Positions 7,162-16,319 of a DNA stretch of 55,782 nucleotides are shown here, one piece after another. Position 1 is the first letter of the stretch. The number at the start of each line of letters is the position of its first letter. Source of the DNA: CAZTAO01 sp964611645 (lineage in GTDB: Bacteria; Armatimonadota; UBA5829); assembly GCA_964611645.1 (NCBI GenBank), contig CAZTAO010000030.1:1-55782 (forward strand), given 5' to 3'. The notes under the pieces were generated by a model. It was given only the letters and a program-made list of their open reading frames with translations. It was not told the DNA's origin and did not search any database. Position numbers and translations under genes: made by a program.

Positions 7162-9075
7162 GTGTTTTCTTTCATCAGACGCCTGCTTCTGGGCAGGCCG
7201 ATACCTACAAAGCATCAGCAGCACCACCGGCTGCCCAAGTTTCTGGCCCTGCCGGTGTTCGCTTCCGACGCCCTCTCATCTAACGCCTACGCCACGGAGG
7301 AAATCCTGCTGGCGTTTGCGCTCGTGGGCGCGGGCGGCATTGCCTGGAAGCTCGCTCTGCCGATAACTCTTGCGATAGTCATACTGCTTGGGATTGTGGT
7401 TGTTTCTTATCGTCTCACCATTCACGCCTACCCGCAAGGAGGCGGAAGCTACATAGTCACGCGCGAGAACCTGGGGGTGTATCCTGGGTTGGTCGCGGCA
7501 TCCTCACTCCTGATAGACTATGTTCTGACGGTGGCGGTGAGTATCGCCGCGGGATCAGCCGCGATTATTTCTGCAATACCCAGCCTCGCCGAGCATCGTG
7601 TGGAAATTGGCGTGGGTGCGGTGGTTCTGGTTGCGGTTATGAATATGAGGGGGCTTAGGGAGTCGGGGGCCGTGTTTGCCATCCCCACCTATGCATTCGT
7701 GTTCTCTGTTGGCGCCATGATAGCCATCGGACTCTATAAAGTGGCGTCTGCCCAGTGGTTCGGCGGGCCTGCTATAGTCCCCGTTCACGGAGAGTTCCCA
7801 CAAGCCGCCACGGAGCTTTCGACTCTGGCGCTCATCTTCCTTGGGCTGAAAGCCTTTGCGGGAGGGTGTTCCGCTATGACGGGCACCGAGGCTGTTGCGG
7901 ATGGGGTCCAGGCTTTCCAGGCACCTGAAGCCAAAAACGCGGCCTCGACACTTGTATATATGGCCGTGATACTGGGTTCCTTGTTTCTTGGTATATCATA
8001 TCTGGCGGGTGTCTATCACGCAATCCCGGGGACAGGCGGCCACGGCGGCGAGGAGACGGTGCTGTCTCAGATAGCGTCAGGCATATTCGGGAGAACGTGG
8101 TTCTACTATGCCATCCAGGCAGCGACCGCCACTATCCTCATTCTTGCGGCCAACACGGCCTATCAGGACTTCCCCAGGCTTAGTTCCATTCTCGCCAGAG
8201 ACAGGTTCGCGCCGAGGCAGATGATGAACATAGGAGACCGCCTGGTCTTCACCAACGGAATCCTGCTCCTCAGCGGTCTGGCGGCCCTCCTGATTATTGG
8301 CTTCAAAGGAGATACCCACGCGCTGATTCCTCTGTATGCTGTAGGTGTCTTTATTTCCTTCACGCTCAGCCAGTTCAGCATGGGCTTGCGCCAGAAGAAA
8401 CTGAAGCAGGATCACTGGAAATACATGTCCTCCATCAGCTTCTTCGGTTCCGGTGTTACGCTCATTGTCGCGGTGGTCATAGCATCGATGAAGTTCGCCG
8501 CAGGTCCCAAGATTCACCTCGGCATCATGCAGATACCTTCAGGCGCCTACATGGTGCTGCTGTTGATCGCGGGGGTAGTGTATGTTCTCAAATCGATCAA
8601 CACCCACTATCTCACGCTCGGCAGGCAGCTCAGGGTCACAGGTGTTATCACTCCGCAGGCAGTGCGTTCCACGGCGATAGTGCTTACGGCGGGTTTCCAC
8701 AAGGGCGTGGTGCAGGCTCTGGAATATGCAATGACCTTGTCACACGACTGCCGCGCTTTGTATGTTGAGATCGATCCGGTCGACACCAGGCTCATAAAAG
8801 AGCGATGGGAGGAAGCAGGGCTAAGTATACCGCTGGTGATTATAGAGTCACCTTACCGGACGGTAGTAGGGCCAGTGCTGTCATATCTTGAGGAAGCCAA
8901 GAAGGAGAGAAAGGACCATGTTGTAACTGTGGTTCTGCCTGAGTTCGTCTCGCCAAAGTGGTGGCACTCAGTGCTGCATAACCAGTCCGGCCTGTTCCTG
9001 AAAATCGCCCTGATGTTCCGCCGGGACGCGCGCGACGTAGTAATTACCAACGTGCGCTACTATCTGGACGAGTAG
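7162..9075 (+). CDS. kimA: KimA-type potassium transporter, second tandem copy
   Basis: A 637-residue paralogue of the preceding protein, very similar over its full length, so the pair arose by tandem duplication. The GTG at 7162 has an AGGGAG ribosome binding site 9 bases upstream and aligns with the start chosen for the first copy; a longer frame from 7066 adds 32 unconserved residues. It has the same layout: about 12 membrane helices and a C-terminal UspA-like domain. It retains the FASDALSSNAY motif, YPQGGGSYIVTRENLG, SLLIDYVLTVAVS (with the TM3 Asp) and MTGTEAVADG. The 132-base gap to the first copy holds no clear promoter, so the two may be co-transcribed. K+ uptake at the cytoplasmic membrane is the likely role; some APC permeases of this branch are annotated as amino-acid transporters. 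Confidence 0.86.
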   Translation: MFSFIRRLLLGRPIPTKHQQHHRLPKFLALPVFASDALSSNAYATEEILLAFALVGAGGIAWKLALPITLAIVILLGIVVVSYRLTIHAYPQGGGSYIVTRENLGVYPGLVAASSLLIDYVLTVAVSIAAGSAAIISAIPSLAEHRVEIGVGAVVLVAVMNMRGLRESGAVFAIPTYAFVFSVGAMIAIGLYKVASAQWFGGPAIVPVHGEFPQAATELSTLALIFLGLKAFAGGCSAMTGTEAVADGVQAFQAPEAKNAASTLVYMAVILGSLFLGISYLAGVYHAIPGTGGHGGEETVLSQIASGIFGRTWFYYAIQAATATILILAANTAYQDFPRLSSILARDRFAPRQMMNIGDRLVFTNGILLLSGLAALLIIGFKGDTHALIPLYAVGVFISFTLSQFSMGLRQKKLKQDHWKYMSSISFFGSGVTLIVAVVIASMKFAAGPKIHLGIMQIPSGAYMVLLLIAGVVYVLKSINTHYLTLGRQLRVTGVITPQAVRSTAIVLTAGFHKGVVQALEYAMTLSHDCRALYVEIDPVDTRLIKERWEEAGLSIPLVIIESPYRTVVGPVLSYLEEAKKERKDHVVTVVLPEFVSPKWWHSVLHNQSGLFLKIALMFRRDARDVVITNVRYYLDE

Positions 9076-9094
9076 GCAGAGCCTCGACTCTATC

Positions 9095-9916
9095 TCAGTC
9101 ATTCCTGTCCTGAGCGTTTGACCTCTGCCGCACAACCTCATAGAACATCACGCTCGCCGCAACGGCAATATTGAGCGAGTTGATCTTGCCCAGCATTGGG
9201 ATTCGCACCACCCGGTCGCAAGCTGCCTGGGTCTCCTCGCTCATCCCGACATGCTCGTTGCCGACTATTATCACGGTTGGGCGGGTGTAGTCCGGGGCTG
9301 TGTAGTTACTTTCTGTGTTGGCGGACGTCCCGACAACGCTGTATCCGGCTTCTTTTGCCTGTAGTATGGCGGCAAGAGGATCCACCCCCACACATATCGG
9401 CACGGTGAACACCCCGCCCCTGGAGCCTCTGACCGTGCGCCGGTTGAATGGATCAACTGTCTTCTGCGATGCCAGTATGCCCTGCAGACCCGCAGCGTCA
9501 GCCGACCGCAGCAGCATCCCGAGATTGTCCGCGTTCTCGCAGTCCTCGATCATGCAAAGAAAGCTTGCGCTGCCGTCGAGCATCTGGTCTATCGGGAGAA
9601 CCCTCCGCTCCACAATCGCCGCACATTCGGGAGTTGGCTTGGCGTCGAATAGCTTGCCCAGGAGGCCTTCGGTGGAAACGTATGCTCGGATATTGCGTTG
9701 GACCGCTGCTACAAGCAGCGCGTGGCCGTCATCGGTTGCGGCGAATCGTTCGGCGAGCACGACTGACGTCACTCCCCCCGCGTAGTCGAACGCCCTCCTC
9801 ACCAACTCCGCGCCTTCGCAGACGTAGGCGTTGTGTCGAAGCCTGCCTTCGTTGGACTGCAGGTCACGCAGGGTCTTCGCTATCTCATCCTTCTGGCCGG
9901 TTATTCTTGTCGCCAC
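9095..9916 (-). CDS. SpoU/TrmH-family RNA 2'-O-ribose methyltransferase
   Basis: A 273-residue protein started at the GTG at 9916, which has AGGAG 5 bases upstream; a longer frame reaches 9982 without a better signal. The three SPOUT motifs are present in order: motif 1 around ENADNLGMLLRSADAAG, motif 2 IIVGNEHVGMS and motif 3 IPMLGKINSLNIAVAASV. These build the knotted S-adenosylmethionine site and the dimer interface. An N-terminal domain of about 100 residues resembles the L30e-like substrate-binding domain of this family. It methylates a ribose 2'-OH in tRNA or rRNA; the target nucleotide cannot be told from sequence. It converges on the second kimA-like gene with only 19 bases between. 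Confidence 0.9.
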   Translation of the reverse strand: MATRITGQKDEIAKTLRDLQSNEGRLRHNAYVCEGAELVRRAFDYAGGVTSVVLAERFAATDDGHALLVAAVQRNIRAYVSTEGLLGKLFDAKPTPECAAIVERRVLPIDQMLDGSASFLCMIEDCENADNLGMLLRSADAAGLQGILASQKTVDPFNRRTVRGSRGGVFTVPICVGVDPLAAILQAKEAGYSVVGTSANTESNYTAPDYTRPTVIIVGNEHVGMSEETQAACDRVVRIPMLGKINSLNIAVAASVMFYEVVRQRSNAQDRND

Positions 9917-10079
9917 GGGTTCTCCTGTTGCTGGGTGATTGGTCTCAGACAGAATGATACATTGCAGTGGGCCGCATGGCAAGTCTGAGTGTGATACAAT
10001 AACAAACAGGTCATATTCGAGTTGGTTTTTCGTCTACATGTATTGGGACGTCAGATTCCCGAGGAGAAGGGGGCCGATA

Positions 10080-10976
10080 ATGGTCATCTCAAGGTTATAC
10101 ACTCTTGCCGCTCTTCTGGGCGTAATGCTGTGCGCGGGCGCAGCGCAATCACAGGTCTGTTTCAAGGACATCGACAAGAGTCCTTACAAAGAAGACATTC
10201 TCACGGTAGCGAAGTTCAAAATCCTACAGGGCAACCCGGACGGCACGTTCAAACCCAACAAATCGCTGACAGAGGGTGAGTTCCTGAAAGTCGTGGAACG
10301 GCTCGTTGCCGCAGCTCCGAGTCTCCAGCAGCCGCAATTCACCAAGAGCGATCCAAAGACTCCGGTTGCGCGGGTGCGGGCGGTGCTGTGCATTACTCGC
10401 TGTGCCTCCGACGCTGACCTGATAGACGCGATCAAGGACCCCGACCAAGTCGTGGCCGGATTCGCGGACGCGAAGGACATACCGGCGTGGGGAGTCAAGT
10501 ATGTGGCCTATGCGGTCCGGAAAGACTTCATGCCTGCCGAAGGCAAGTTCAGGCCGAAAGAACTGATCACACGCGCCGAGCTTGCGGGGCTGCTGGCAAA
10601 GATGCTCCCAAGCACTGTGCAGGAAGCCGCTGACCCCAGCGTGTACACGGGGCTGATCATCGACTGCCGCGAAGTTGGGCTTAAGCGTTCGCTGAACCCG
10701 CTTCTTGTGGATGAGGACGGAAACAAGCTCTACCCGGACCTCAAGCATATGCCCAGCTACGACTTTATCGAGGCGAAGGGCCTTATTGGCTACACAACCG
10801 CGCCTGAGAAGACAGAACGCGCGGGGGCGAACCCGCTGATAATACCCGCAGTCTCTGCAGGCGGCCCCGCGAAGGCGTTTGCTGTAATATCCAACACCTG
10901 CAGGGACGCTATGCTGGAAGCGGAGAAGAAAGCTCACTTCCTGCTGGATTGGAAAGTAGTGTTCCTGGTGAAGTAG
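10080..10976 (+). CDS. Secreted S-layer homology (SLH) domain protein
   Basis: A 298-residue protein starting at the ATG at 10080, which has GAGGAG upstream and begins a clean signal peptide (MVISRLYTLAALLGVMLCAGAAQS). An open frame reaches 9939, but that part is not a signal sequence. Two SLH-like modules follow: residues about 25-70 with FKDIDKSPYKEDI, GNPDGTFKPNKSLTEGEF; and about 120-175 with FADAKDIPAWGVKYVAYAVRKDF and KFRPKELITRAELAGLL. SLH modules bind pyruvylated wall polymers or outer-membrane-linked ligands. The C-terminal third has no recognisable domain. It probably anchors to the cell envelope; no enzymatic domain is fused. Confidence 0.8.
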   Translation: MVISRLYTLAALLGVMLCAGAAQSQVCFKDIDKSPYKEDILTVAKFKILQGNPDGTFKPNKSLTEGEFLKVVERLVAAAPSLQQPQFTKSDPKTPVARVRAVLCITRCASDADLIDAIKDPDQVVAGFADAKDIPAWGVKYVAYAVRKDFMPAEGKFRPKELITRAELAGLLAKMLPSTVQEAADPSVYTGLIIDCREVGLKRSLNPLLVDEDGNKLYPDLKHMPSYDFIEAKGLIGYTTAPEKTERAGANPLIIPAVSAGGPAKAFAVISNTCRDAMLEAEKKAHFLLDWKVVFLVK

Positions 10977-11010
10977 GGCAGCAGGGCTTCAGCCCGCAGC
11001 CCGTACCTGG

Positions 11011-13332
11011 CTACCTCTTGAGCTTCAACTCCACAGTCTTGATCTCGTGCGCGCCGAGCTTCAGTTCATAGACTCCTGAGTTCGGGGTCAGGGCTTTGCC
11101 GGTCTCACGCTCGATGAGGTCGGTCTCCACGCATGTGGTGATTGTGAATGATGGCCTGATGCGGACGCTCGATGGGGAGCCGTCGGCATCGTACAAACGC
11201 ACGATCAGGTCCGAACCACTCTCAGACCGCTTAACCCCACATACAATCGCCCCCGGCTGCGATACCGACAGGAAGCTCATCGAGGAACCCCACGCGGCTT
11301 TGTGGCGGTCGGCAACCACCGCAACCATCGGTTCGTTGAGTTCAACGGCTCGTTTGGTGGTCGTCGAGGGTCTTGCGTCGTCCCCGCCTGCGTATAGGGA
11401 GTATGTGAAGTCAATTGTGTACTGGTTCAGGCCGGTGGTTACTGCATCCTTAGGGCCTTTCACCACTGCCTGGAGCCTGCCGTTTCTTAGCTGATACACA
11501 CAGGGGAGATCGGCGAGGAGAGTCGTGCCGGAGTCGGGAAATCGCAGCCATCTCATTGCCGGGAAGAATGCGCTTTTGGGGTTCAGAACGCGGCCTCCGA
11601 AAGCCGCGTCACAGATCAGTTTACCGCTGCCTGAGATAGGCAGAGCGATTCTGGCTATCTCCTCGGATGGCCTATTGGCGTCCCATTCTATTGTCATTCT
11701 GACATCCACCCTCGGAGTGCCGTCGTACAACAGCACTTCGTTGGTGAACTGGCAGTCTGAGTAGAGATAATCGGATGTGAACCTGGCTCTTGCTGGCCCG
11801 CGCTCCATCATCACCACCTCAGATTTCTCATTCAGCGGCTGCGGAGTCTTGCTTGTAAGGCTCTTGATCAATTCGGGCTTGCCGAAGCCCGGCGTTTTCA
11901 GCAGTTCCACATTGTGCAGTTTGTCGAAGACGCTGGTCACAGCGCCACCGTGCGGGTCGACCTTGACCCTGAGGAACTGGTTCTCCAAGGTAGTCGACGA
12001 TGCCACGACGGTTGGCCACGTGCTCAGATTGGCCCGCTTTGCCCAGAACACCTTGCATCCGAACGGCGGGACATCTCGCGCGGTAAATCGGAGGGAGCTT
12101 CCGTGGTTCTGCCCGAGTGCTCGCTTGCCTCGGTCATCAGTCAGAGCGACGTTCACGCGCTCGCCTGGGAACGGGGCCGGGCACTCGACAGTGTCGGTGC
12201 GGGTCCATCCCTGCGAGTTGAAGACCGCTATTGGTATCCCGTCACCCATCGTGCTCAGCCTCGAAGTCAGCCAATCCGTGAGGTCTTTGGTCTGATTCTT
12301 TACTGCCAAACTCACGCGGGTTAGGGTCCGACGTGTCTCCTGCTCCGAGCCTTTGGAGAGCGTATCCTGCCATAACTGGCCGAAGTCGGTCTTGTCATCG
12401 CGTCCCCGAGCCCAGGCCAGCGCGGAGAACCGCTCGAAGAACGACAGCGCGGCCGCAGTTCTTCGGCGATACAGCACAATACCGGGATCGCCTGGGATAG
12501 CCGGGGAACTCAGCTCGGAGAATCGATCAATGGGTTTGGGCTTTGCCCCCTGGCTTTGCAGTGCGCTGAGTATCTCGGAAACGCTGCTGAACCTCGCCTG
12601 CTTGTAGGCAGGCAGTTGCCAACGGTCGAAGTTCGGACTCCGCGTAGGGGATATGAGTGAGACACTGATGGTGTCGCTAAGGGTGGTTGGCTCTGGTGGG
12701 GGTAACTCACTGTCCGAGGGTCTCTGAGCCAGCGCCCAACCCGAAGGGATCAGCGCAAGTACATTCAACCCGGAATTGTTTCGGGAAGCCCATCGGTAAA
12801 ACCCGGGATTGCGATCCACATTGGCTACACACCCGCCATATCCTGCCCCGGAAAGGATCTGTGACATGGCTGTAGGATACGCGATACTTCCATCGAGCGA
12901 GAACACAGACGGTTCTTTGCCGAGACCGCCGGCAAGAGCATTCCTTCCGTACAGCACGGACCGCACCAGAGGCTCTTCATCCAGGGACGATGGGTCGATT
13001 TCCGCCCACATCCCCCCCAGAGGCTCCAGTGCGCCGGAATCTGCCCGCTTTCGAATCTCTGCAAAGACCCCCGGGGCGGTGCGCCGCAGAACATCGAAGA
13101 AAGCGGGAGATCCCAGGCTCATTCTGAACGTAGAATCGTCGTCCATCCGGTCAAGCGCCGAACCCAGAATCTGGTTCAGAGTATAGACCTCATCGGCCCA
13201 ACTCCCCGCGTTCCTGACAGATGGGATTACCGGCACGTAGACCATGCTCTTTGGTTCCGCGCAAACCTGCGACGCGCCGACGAGCAGTGCAGCCACTGCG
13301 ATCACGCAGACTCTGGACAGGATTGTTCTCAT
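11011..13332 (-). CDS. Secreted GH38-like (alpha-mannosidase fold) protein, metal site apparently lost
   Basis: A 773-residue protein with a signal peptide (residues 1-25). It follows the GH38 plan: an N-terminal barrel, a helical bundle (about 255-350) and a large beta-sandwich region from about 355 on. Family traits are SPAFFDVLRRTAPGVF, EPLGGMWAEIDPSS and VRSVLYGRNA, matching GGMWVE and LVRQ-LYGQ stretches of GH38 enzymes. The N-terminal HxHxD zinc motif is not visible: the equivalent stretch reads VYVPVIPSVRNAGSWAD. The nucleophile strand reads FSLDGSIAY rather than the usual PDxFG, and no HD-GT motif follows. Catalysis is therefore doubtful. GAGGAG lies upstream, and the ATG overlaps the stop of the preceding gene by 4 bases (ATGA), so the two are translationally coupled. 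Confidence 0.72.
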   Translation of the reverse strand: MRTILSRVCVIAVAALLVGASQVCAEPKSMVYVPVIPSVRNAGSWADEVYTLNQILGSALDRMDDDSTFRMSLGSPAFFDVLRRTAPGVFAEIRKRADSGALEPLGGMWAEIDPSSLDEEPLVRSVLYGRNALAGGLGKEPSVFSLDGSIAYPTAMSQILSGAGYGGCVANVDRNPGFYRWASRNNSGLNVLALIPSGWALAQRPSDSELPPPEPTTLSDTISVSLISPTRSPNFDRWQLPAYKQARFSSVSEILSALQSQGAKPKPIDRFSELSSPAIPGDPGIVLYRRRTAAALSFFERFSALAWARGRDDKTDFGQLWQDTLSKGSEQETRRTLTRVSLAVKNQTKDLTDWLTSRLSTMGDGIPIAVFNSQGWTRTDTVECPAPFPGERVNVALTDDRGKRALGQNHGSSLRFTARDVPPFGCKVFWAKRANLSTWPTVVASSTTLENQFLRVKVDPHGGAVTSVFDKLHNVELLKTPGFGKPELIKSLTSKTPQPLNEKSEVVMMERGPARARFTSDYLYSDCQFTNEVLLYDGTPRVDVRMTIEWDANRPSEEIARIALPISGSGKLICDAAFGGRVLNPKSAFFPAMRWLRFPDSGTTLLADLPCVYQLRNGRLQAVVKGPKDAVTTGLNQYTIDFTYSLYAGGDDARPSTTTKRAVELNEPMVAVVADRHKAAWGSSMSFLSVSQPGAIVCGVKRSESGSDLIVRLYDADGSPSSVRIRPSFTITTCVETDLIERETGKALTPNSGVYELKLGAHEIKTVELKLKR

Positions 13333-14327
13333 CCGTTCTCCTCAAAGTATCGAGCGATCTCATCTCGCTCGAATACGGGCAACTCGGAACCATCTACCCA
13401 GCGTATTCCAAGGTCTGACGGCACGACTTCGCCGATCACAGCAGCCGTGCAGCCTGCGTGTGTCAGCGCATCGACGATCCCTTGTGCGTCCGTCTTGCCA
13501 CAAGCTATGAGCAGGCTTCCCGAAGCTATGAGCCCCATCGGGTACAATCCAAGCGCCCGGCATATATCCCTGCACTCGGGCAGGATGGGGATCGCGCTCT
13601 TGTCTACACTTAGCCCGCAGCCCGATGCTGCCGCAAGCTCCCGAAGCGCCGTGGCGAGGCCGCCTTCTGTCGGGTCGTGCATCGCTGTTATCTGCCCGGC
13701 AGCGAGGGCTATGCTTGCAGGACGTACCACGCAGATTCCCGGGGCGTCGAGCAGAGCTTCCGCGCGGGCCAGAGTCTCCTCGCTCACTCCCGCCGCGAGC
13801 AGCCTCTCTTTTGCTTCACGTGCCAGGATTGTGGTTCCTTCGATGGCGATCGAGTTCGCCAGAACAATCGAGTCGCCGGGGGATGCGCCCGCTGATGTGA
13901 TCAGTGACTTGCCGATCAGAGACCCCAACATACACCCGCTTACAACCGGCCTGGTAACTGAGTCGGTAATCTCCGTGTGCCCGCCCACCAGAGCAACTCC
14001 CAACTCATCGCATGCGTCGCGAACCTGGGTGAATACTGAGATGGCTGAATCCTCGGAGGTCTCAGGTGGGAGCAGAATGGTCGCGAGAAAGAACTTCGGC
14101 TCAGCGCCCATCACGGCGATGTCGTTGGCGTTGACTCTCACCGCGTATTGGCCGATGCGGTCGGTGACGAACGTGACCGGGTCGGCGGAAGCTACCACGA
14201 CGCTCCTGCTGACACGCACAGCCGCGGCATCCACTCCCACACTCGGCCCCTGGACCACATCGGGATGTTCCTTCGCACTTTCCAGCAGCTTCGCCAGCAC
14301 ATCAACCGGCAGTTTGCCGATGTTCAT
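13329..14327 (-). CDS. AIR synthase-like (PurM/HypE/ThiL superfamily) protein
   Basis: A 332-residue ATP-dependent enzyme of the PurM superfamily. Visible traits are an N-terminal segment with GPSVGVDAAAV, a DRIGQYAVRVNANDIAVMGAEP stretch like the Mg-ATP region of HypE and ThiL, GGHTEIT near residue 120, and HDPTEGGLATALRELA in the C-terminal domain. HypE usually ends in a PRxC motif that accepts the carbamoyl group; here the C terminus is DEIARYFEENG without that Cys, so it is not a standard HypE. Many genomes carry such HypE-like proteins of unknown substrate. It is the first gene of a two-gene unit with the GH38-like protein. Confidence 0.72.
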   Translation of the reverse strand: MNIGKLPVDVLAKLLESAKEHPDVVQGPSVGVDAAAVRVSRSVVVASADPVTFVTDRIGQYAVRVNANDIAVMGAEPKFFLATILLPPETSEDSAISVFTQVRDACDELGVALVGGHTEITDSVTRPVVSGCMLGSLIGKSLITSAGASPGDSIVLANSIAIEGTTILAREAKERLLAAGVSEETLARAEALLDAPGICVVRPASIALAAGQITAMHDPTEGGLATALRELAAASGCGLSVDKSAIPILPECRDICRALGLYPMGLIASGSLLIACGKTDAQGIVDALTHAGCTAAVIGEVVPSDLGIRWVDGSELPVFERDEIARYFEENG

Positions 14328-14346
14328 CAGGTCTATCTCTCCAACC

Positions 14347-14373
14347 TTGAACGGTGAACGCTGAACTCTGAAC
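14347..14373. repeat. Degenerate 7-bp tandem array, TGAAC family
   Basis: TTGAAC then three TGAAC units at exact 7-base spacing (14347, 14355, 14362, 14369). It matches the array before grpE at 2293-2319. Confidence 0.75.
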
Positions 14374-14383
14374 TATACATGAT

Positions 14384-14412
14384 TAGACATTGGTTGCATG
14401 ATTTCCTATAAT
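14384..14412 (+). promoter_or_regulatory. proS promoter
   Basis: TAGACA at 14384-14389 (5 of 6 to consensus), a 17-base spacer and TATAAT at 14407-14412. Transcription would start near 14419, leaving a leader of about 57 bases, too short for a T-box. Confidence 0.75.
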
Positions 14413-14475
14413 TTTAGAATGCCGTGTTGTAAATAAGTACGCGCGGCTCCAACGATTTCACGAAAACGAGGCAAT

Positions 14476-16215
14476 ATGCGAGCATCACAGTTGTTCTTTC
14501 CCACGCTCAGACAGGTTCCGGCGGACGCGGAACTAGCCAGCCACAAACTGCTCCTGCGGGGCGGCTTCATTCGGAAGGTCGCCGCAGGCATCTACGACTA
14601 TCTCCCCCTGGGGTTCAAAGTCATCAAGAAGATCGAGAAGATAGTCCGCGAGGAGTTGGACGCGCAGGGCGCCCAGGAAATACTCATGCCCGCGTTAGTT
14701 CCGGCGGAGTTGTATGAGGAGACCGGGCGCTACGGCCTCGATGTGGTCTTCAAGCTAAAGGATCGGGGCAATCGGGACTACTGCATCGGCTTCACGCATG
14801 AGGAGGTTGTCACCGATATAGCCCGGCACGATGTCCGCAGCTATCGCCAGCTTCCCCTGAACCTCTACCAGATCCAGACCAAGGGCCGGGACGAGCCTAG
14901 GCCGAGGGGTGGGGTGATCCGCGGGCGAGAGTTCATAATGTTGGACTCCTACAGCTTCGACCGCACCTGGGAAGACCTCGACCGCGCATACAAGAAGATG
15001 TATGTGGCATTCTCTCGCATATTTGCGCGCTGTGGATTGGATGCCGTGGTGGTGGAGGCGGAGTCCGGGGCAATCGGTGGCAAGGAGAACGAGGAGTTCA
15101 CCGTGCTGTCCGATGCCGGGGAAGACCTGGTGCTGTTGTGTCGGAAGTGTGGATACGCCGCCAACTCCGAGCGCTGCGCCGTGGGAACCAGGCCCGTCAG
15201 AAGGTCGATGGGCGCGATGCTCCCGACCGAGGTTGTGGACACCCCCAGTGCCAGGACTATAGAAGCTGTAACCACTATGCTTGGCAAGAAACCTTCCGAA
15301 CTGGTCAAGACTCTGCTGGTCAAGGCCGGAGACGAAGTAGTGGCGGCCTTGGTTCGAGGCGACAGGGAACTCAACGAAGCCAAGCTCGCGCGGGTATTGG
15401 GAGTGAAGAAAGTCGAGATGGCCGATGCGGAGACCGTGGAGCGAGTCACAGGCGCGCCTGTAGGCTTTGCAGGGCCGATTGGCCTCAAAGTGCGAATCAT
15501 CGCCGACCGGGAAGTTGAGTCGTTGGCGAATGTGGTTGTCGGAGCCAACAAGGGCGACGCGCATATCCTCAACGCCAACCTGGACAGGGACTTCACAGTG
15601 TCGAGTTTTGAAGATATACGGATCGCCTCCGGCGGCGATGCGTGCCCGGGCTGCGAGTGCGACCTGGAAGCGCAGCGAGGGATCGAGGTCGGCCACATCT
15701 TCAAGCTCGGAACAGTTTACTCCGAAGCGATGGGCGCGAACCTGCTGGATGACGATGGCAAAGAGAAGCCGTTTGTGATGGGTTGCTACGGAATGGGCAT
15801 CAGCCGCATGCTCGCTACCATACCCGAAACCCACAATGACGATGACGGTATGATCTGGCCCATTGAAGTTGCCCCGTTTGAGGTTGCCGTGCTCCTGCTC
15901 AACGCTGGAGACGAGGACCAGTGCAGCGCCGCCACGAGGCTGTATGAGGAACTGCAGGCCGCGGGTGTGGATGTCCTTCTGGACGAGCGCGATGAGCGGC
16001 CAGGCGTTAAGTTCAAGGACGCCGACCTGCTTGGGACGCCGATACAGGTTGTTGTGGGCAGGCTTGCGGGTGAGGGCAAGGTGGAACTCAAGGTCAGGGG
16101 CGACAAGGAGAAGTCCGAGATCACCCTCGACCAGGCCACGTCCACGGTTCTGCGCCTGCGAGGCGACCTTTTCGGCAGAGCCAAGGAAAAGGCCGCAACC
16201 GCGGCAAAGAGATAG
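14476..16215 (+). CDS. proS: Prolyl-tRNA synthetase, bacterial type with editing insertion
   Basis: A 579-residue class II synthetase that charges tRNA-Pro with proline. Class II motif 1 lies in the LDAQGAQEILMPALVP region and motif 2 in GRDEPRPRGGVIRGREF. The bacterial editing (INS) domain sits at about 220-400, with the C-terminal anticodon-binding domain from about 470 (RPGVKFKDADLLGTPIQVVVG). The motif 3 region is near GCYGMGISRMLATI. Length is normal for the prokaryote-type enzyme. The ATG at 14476 has a GAGG ribosome binding site. It stands alone behind its own promoter and is followed by a repeat element before the MgtC-like gene. Confidence 0.97.
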   Translation: MRASQLFFPTLRQVPADAELASHKLLLRGGFIRKVAAGIYDYLPLGFKVIKKIEKIVREELDAQGAQEILMPALVPAELYEETGRYGLDVVFKLKDRGNRDYCIGFTHEEVVTDIARHDVRSYRQLPLNLYQIQTKGRDEPRPRGGVIRGREFIMLDSYSFDRTWEDLDRAYKKMYVAFSRIFARCGLDAVVVEAESGAIGGKENEEFTVLSDAGEDLVLLCRKCGYAANSERCAVGTRPVRRSMGAMLPTEVVDTPSARTIEAVTTMLGKKPSELVKTLLVKAGDEVVAALVRGDRELNEAKLARVLGVKKVEMADAETVERVTGAPVGFAGPIGLKVRIIADREVESLANVVVGANKGDAHILNANLDRDFTVSSFEDIRIASGGDACPGCECDLEAQRGIEVGHIFKLGTVYSEAMGANLLDDDGKEKPFVMGCYGMGISRMLATIPETHNDDDGMIWPIEVAPFEVAVLLLNAGDEDQCSAATRLYEELQAAGVDVLLDERDERPGVKFKDADLLGTPIQVVVGRLAGEGKVELKVRGDKEKSEITLDQATSTVLRLRGDLFGRAKEKAATAAKR

Positions 16216-16221
16216 AAGTAA

Positions 16222-16308
16222 GCCAATAGCCAATGGCCAATAGCCAGTAGCGCGGAGCCCGGGGGTCTTTCTGCTATTGGCTATAGGCTATCGACCATAG
16301 GCAATAGG
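16222..16308. repeat. Head-to-head pair of 7-bp arrays (GCCAATA / CTATTGG) forming a hairpin
   Basis: Left arm 16222-16249: GCCAATA, GCCAATG, GCCAATA, GCCAGTA. Right arm 16274-16308: CTATTGG, CTATAGG, CTATCGA, CCATAGG, CAATAGG. The arms are reverse-complement families flanking a 24-base GC-rich centre, so the region can fold as one long imperfect hairpin. Confidence 0.85.
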
Positions 16309-16319
16309 GAGTCGACGCG

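Noticed and set aside
14413..14475. T-box leader before proS
   Set aside because: Only about 57 bases lie between the promoter and the start, with no T-box core sequence or terminator hairpin.
14755..16233. Long minus-strand open frame (492 codons) opposite proS
   Set aside because: It lies wholly inside the well-supported proS gene, has no recognisable domain and shows the composition of an antisense shadow in GC-rich DNA. The same holds for 5941-6942 opposite the kimA-like gene.
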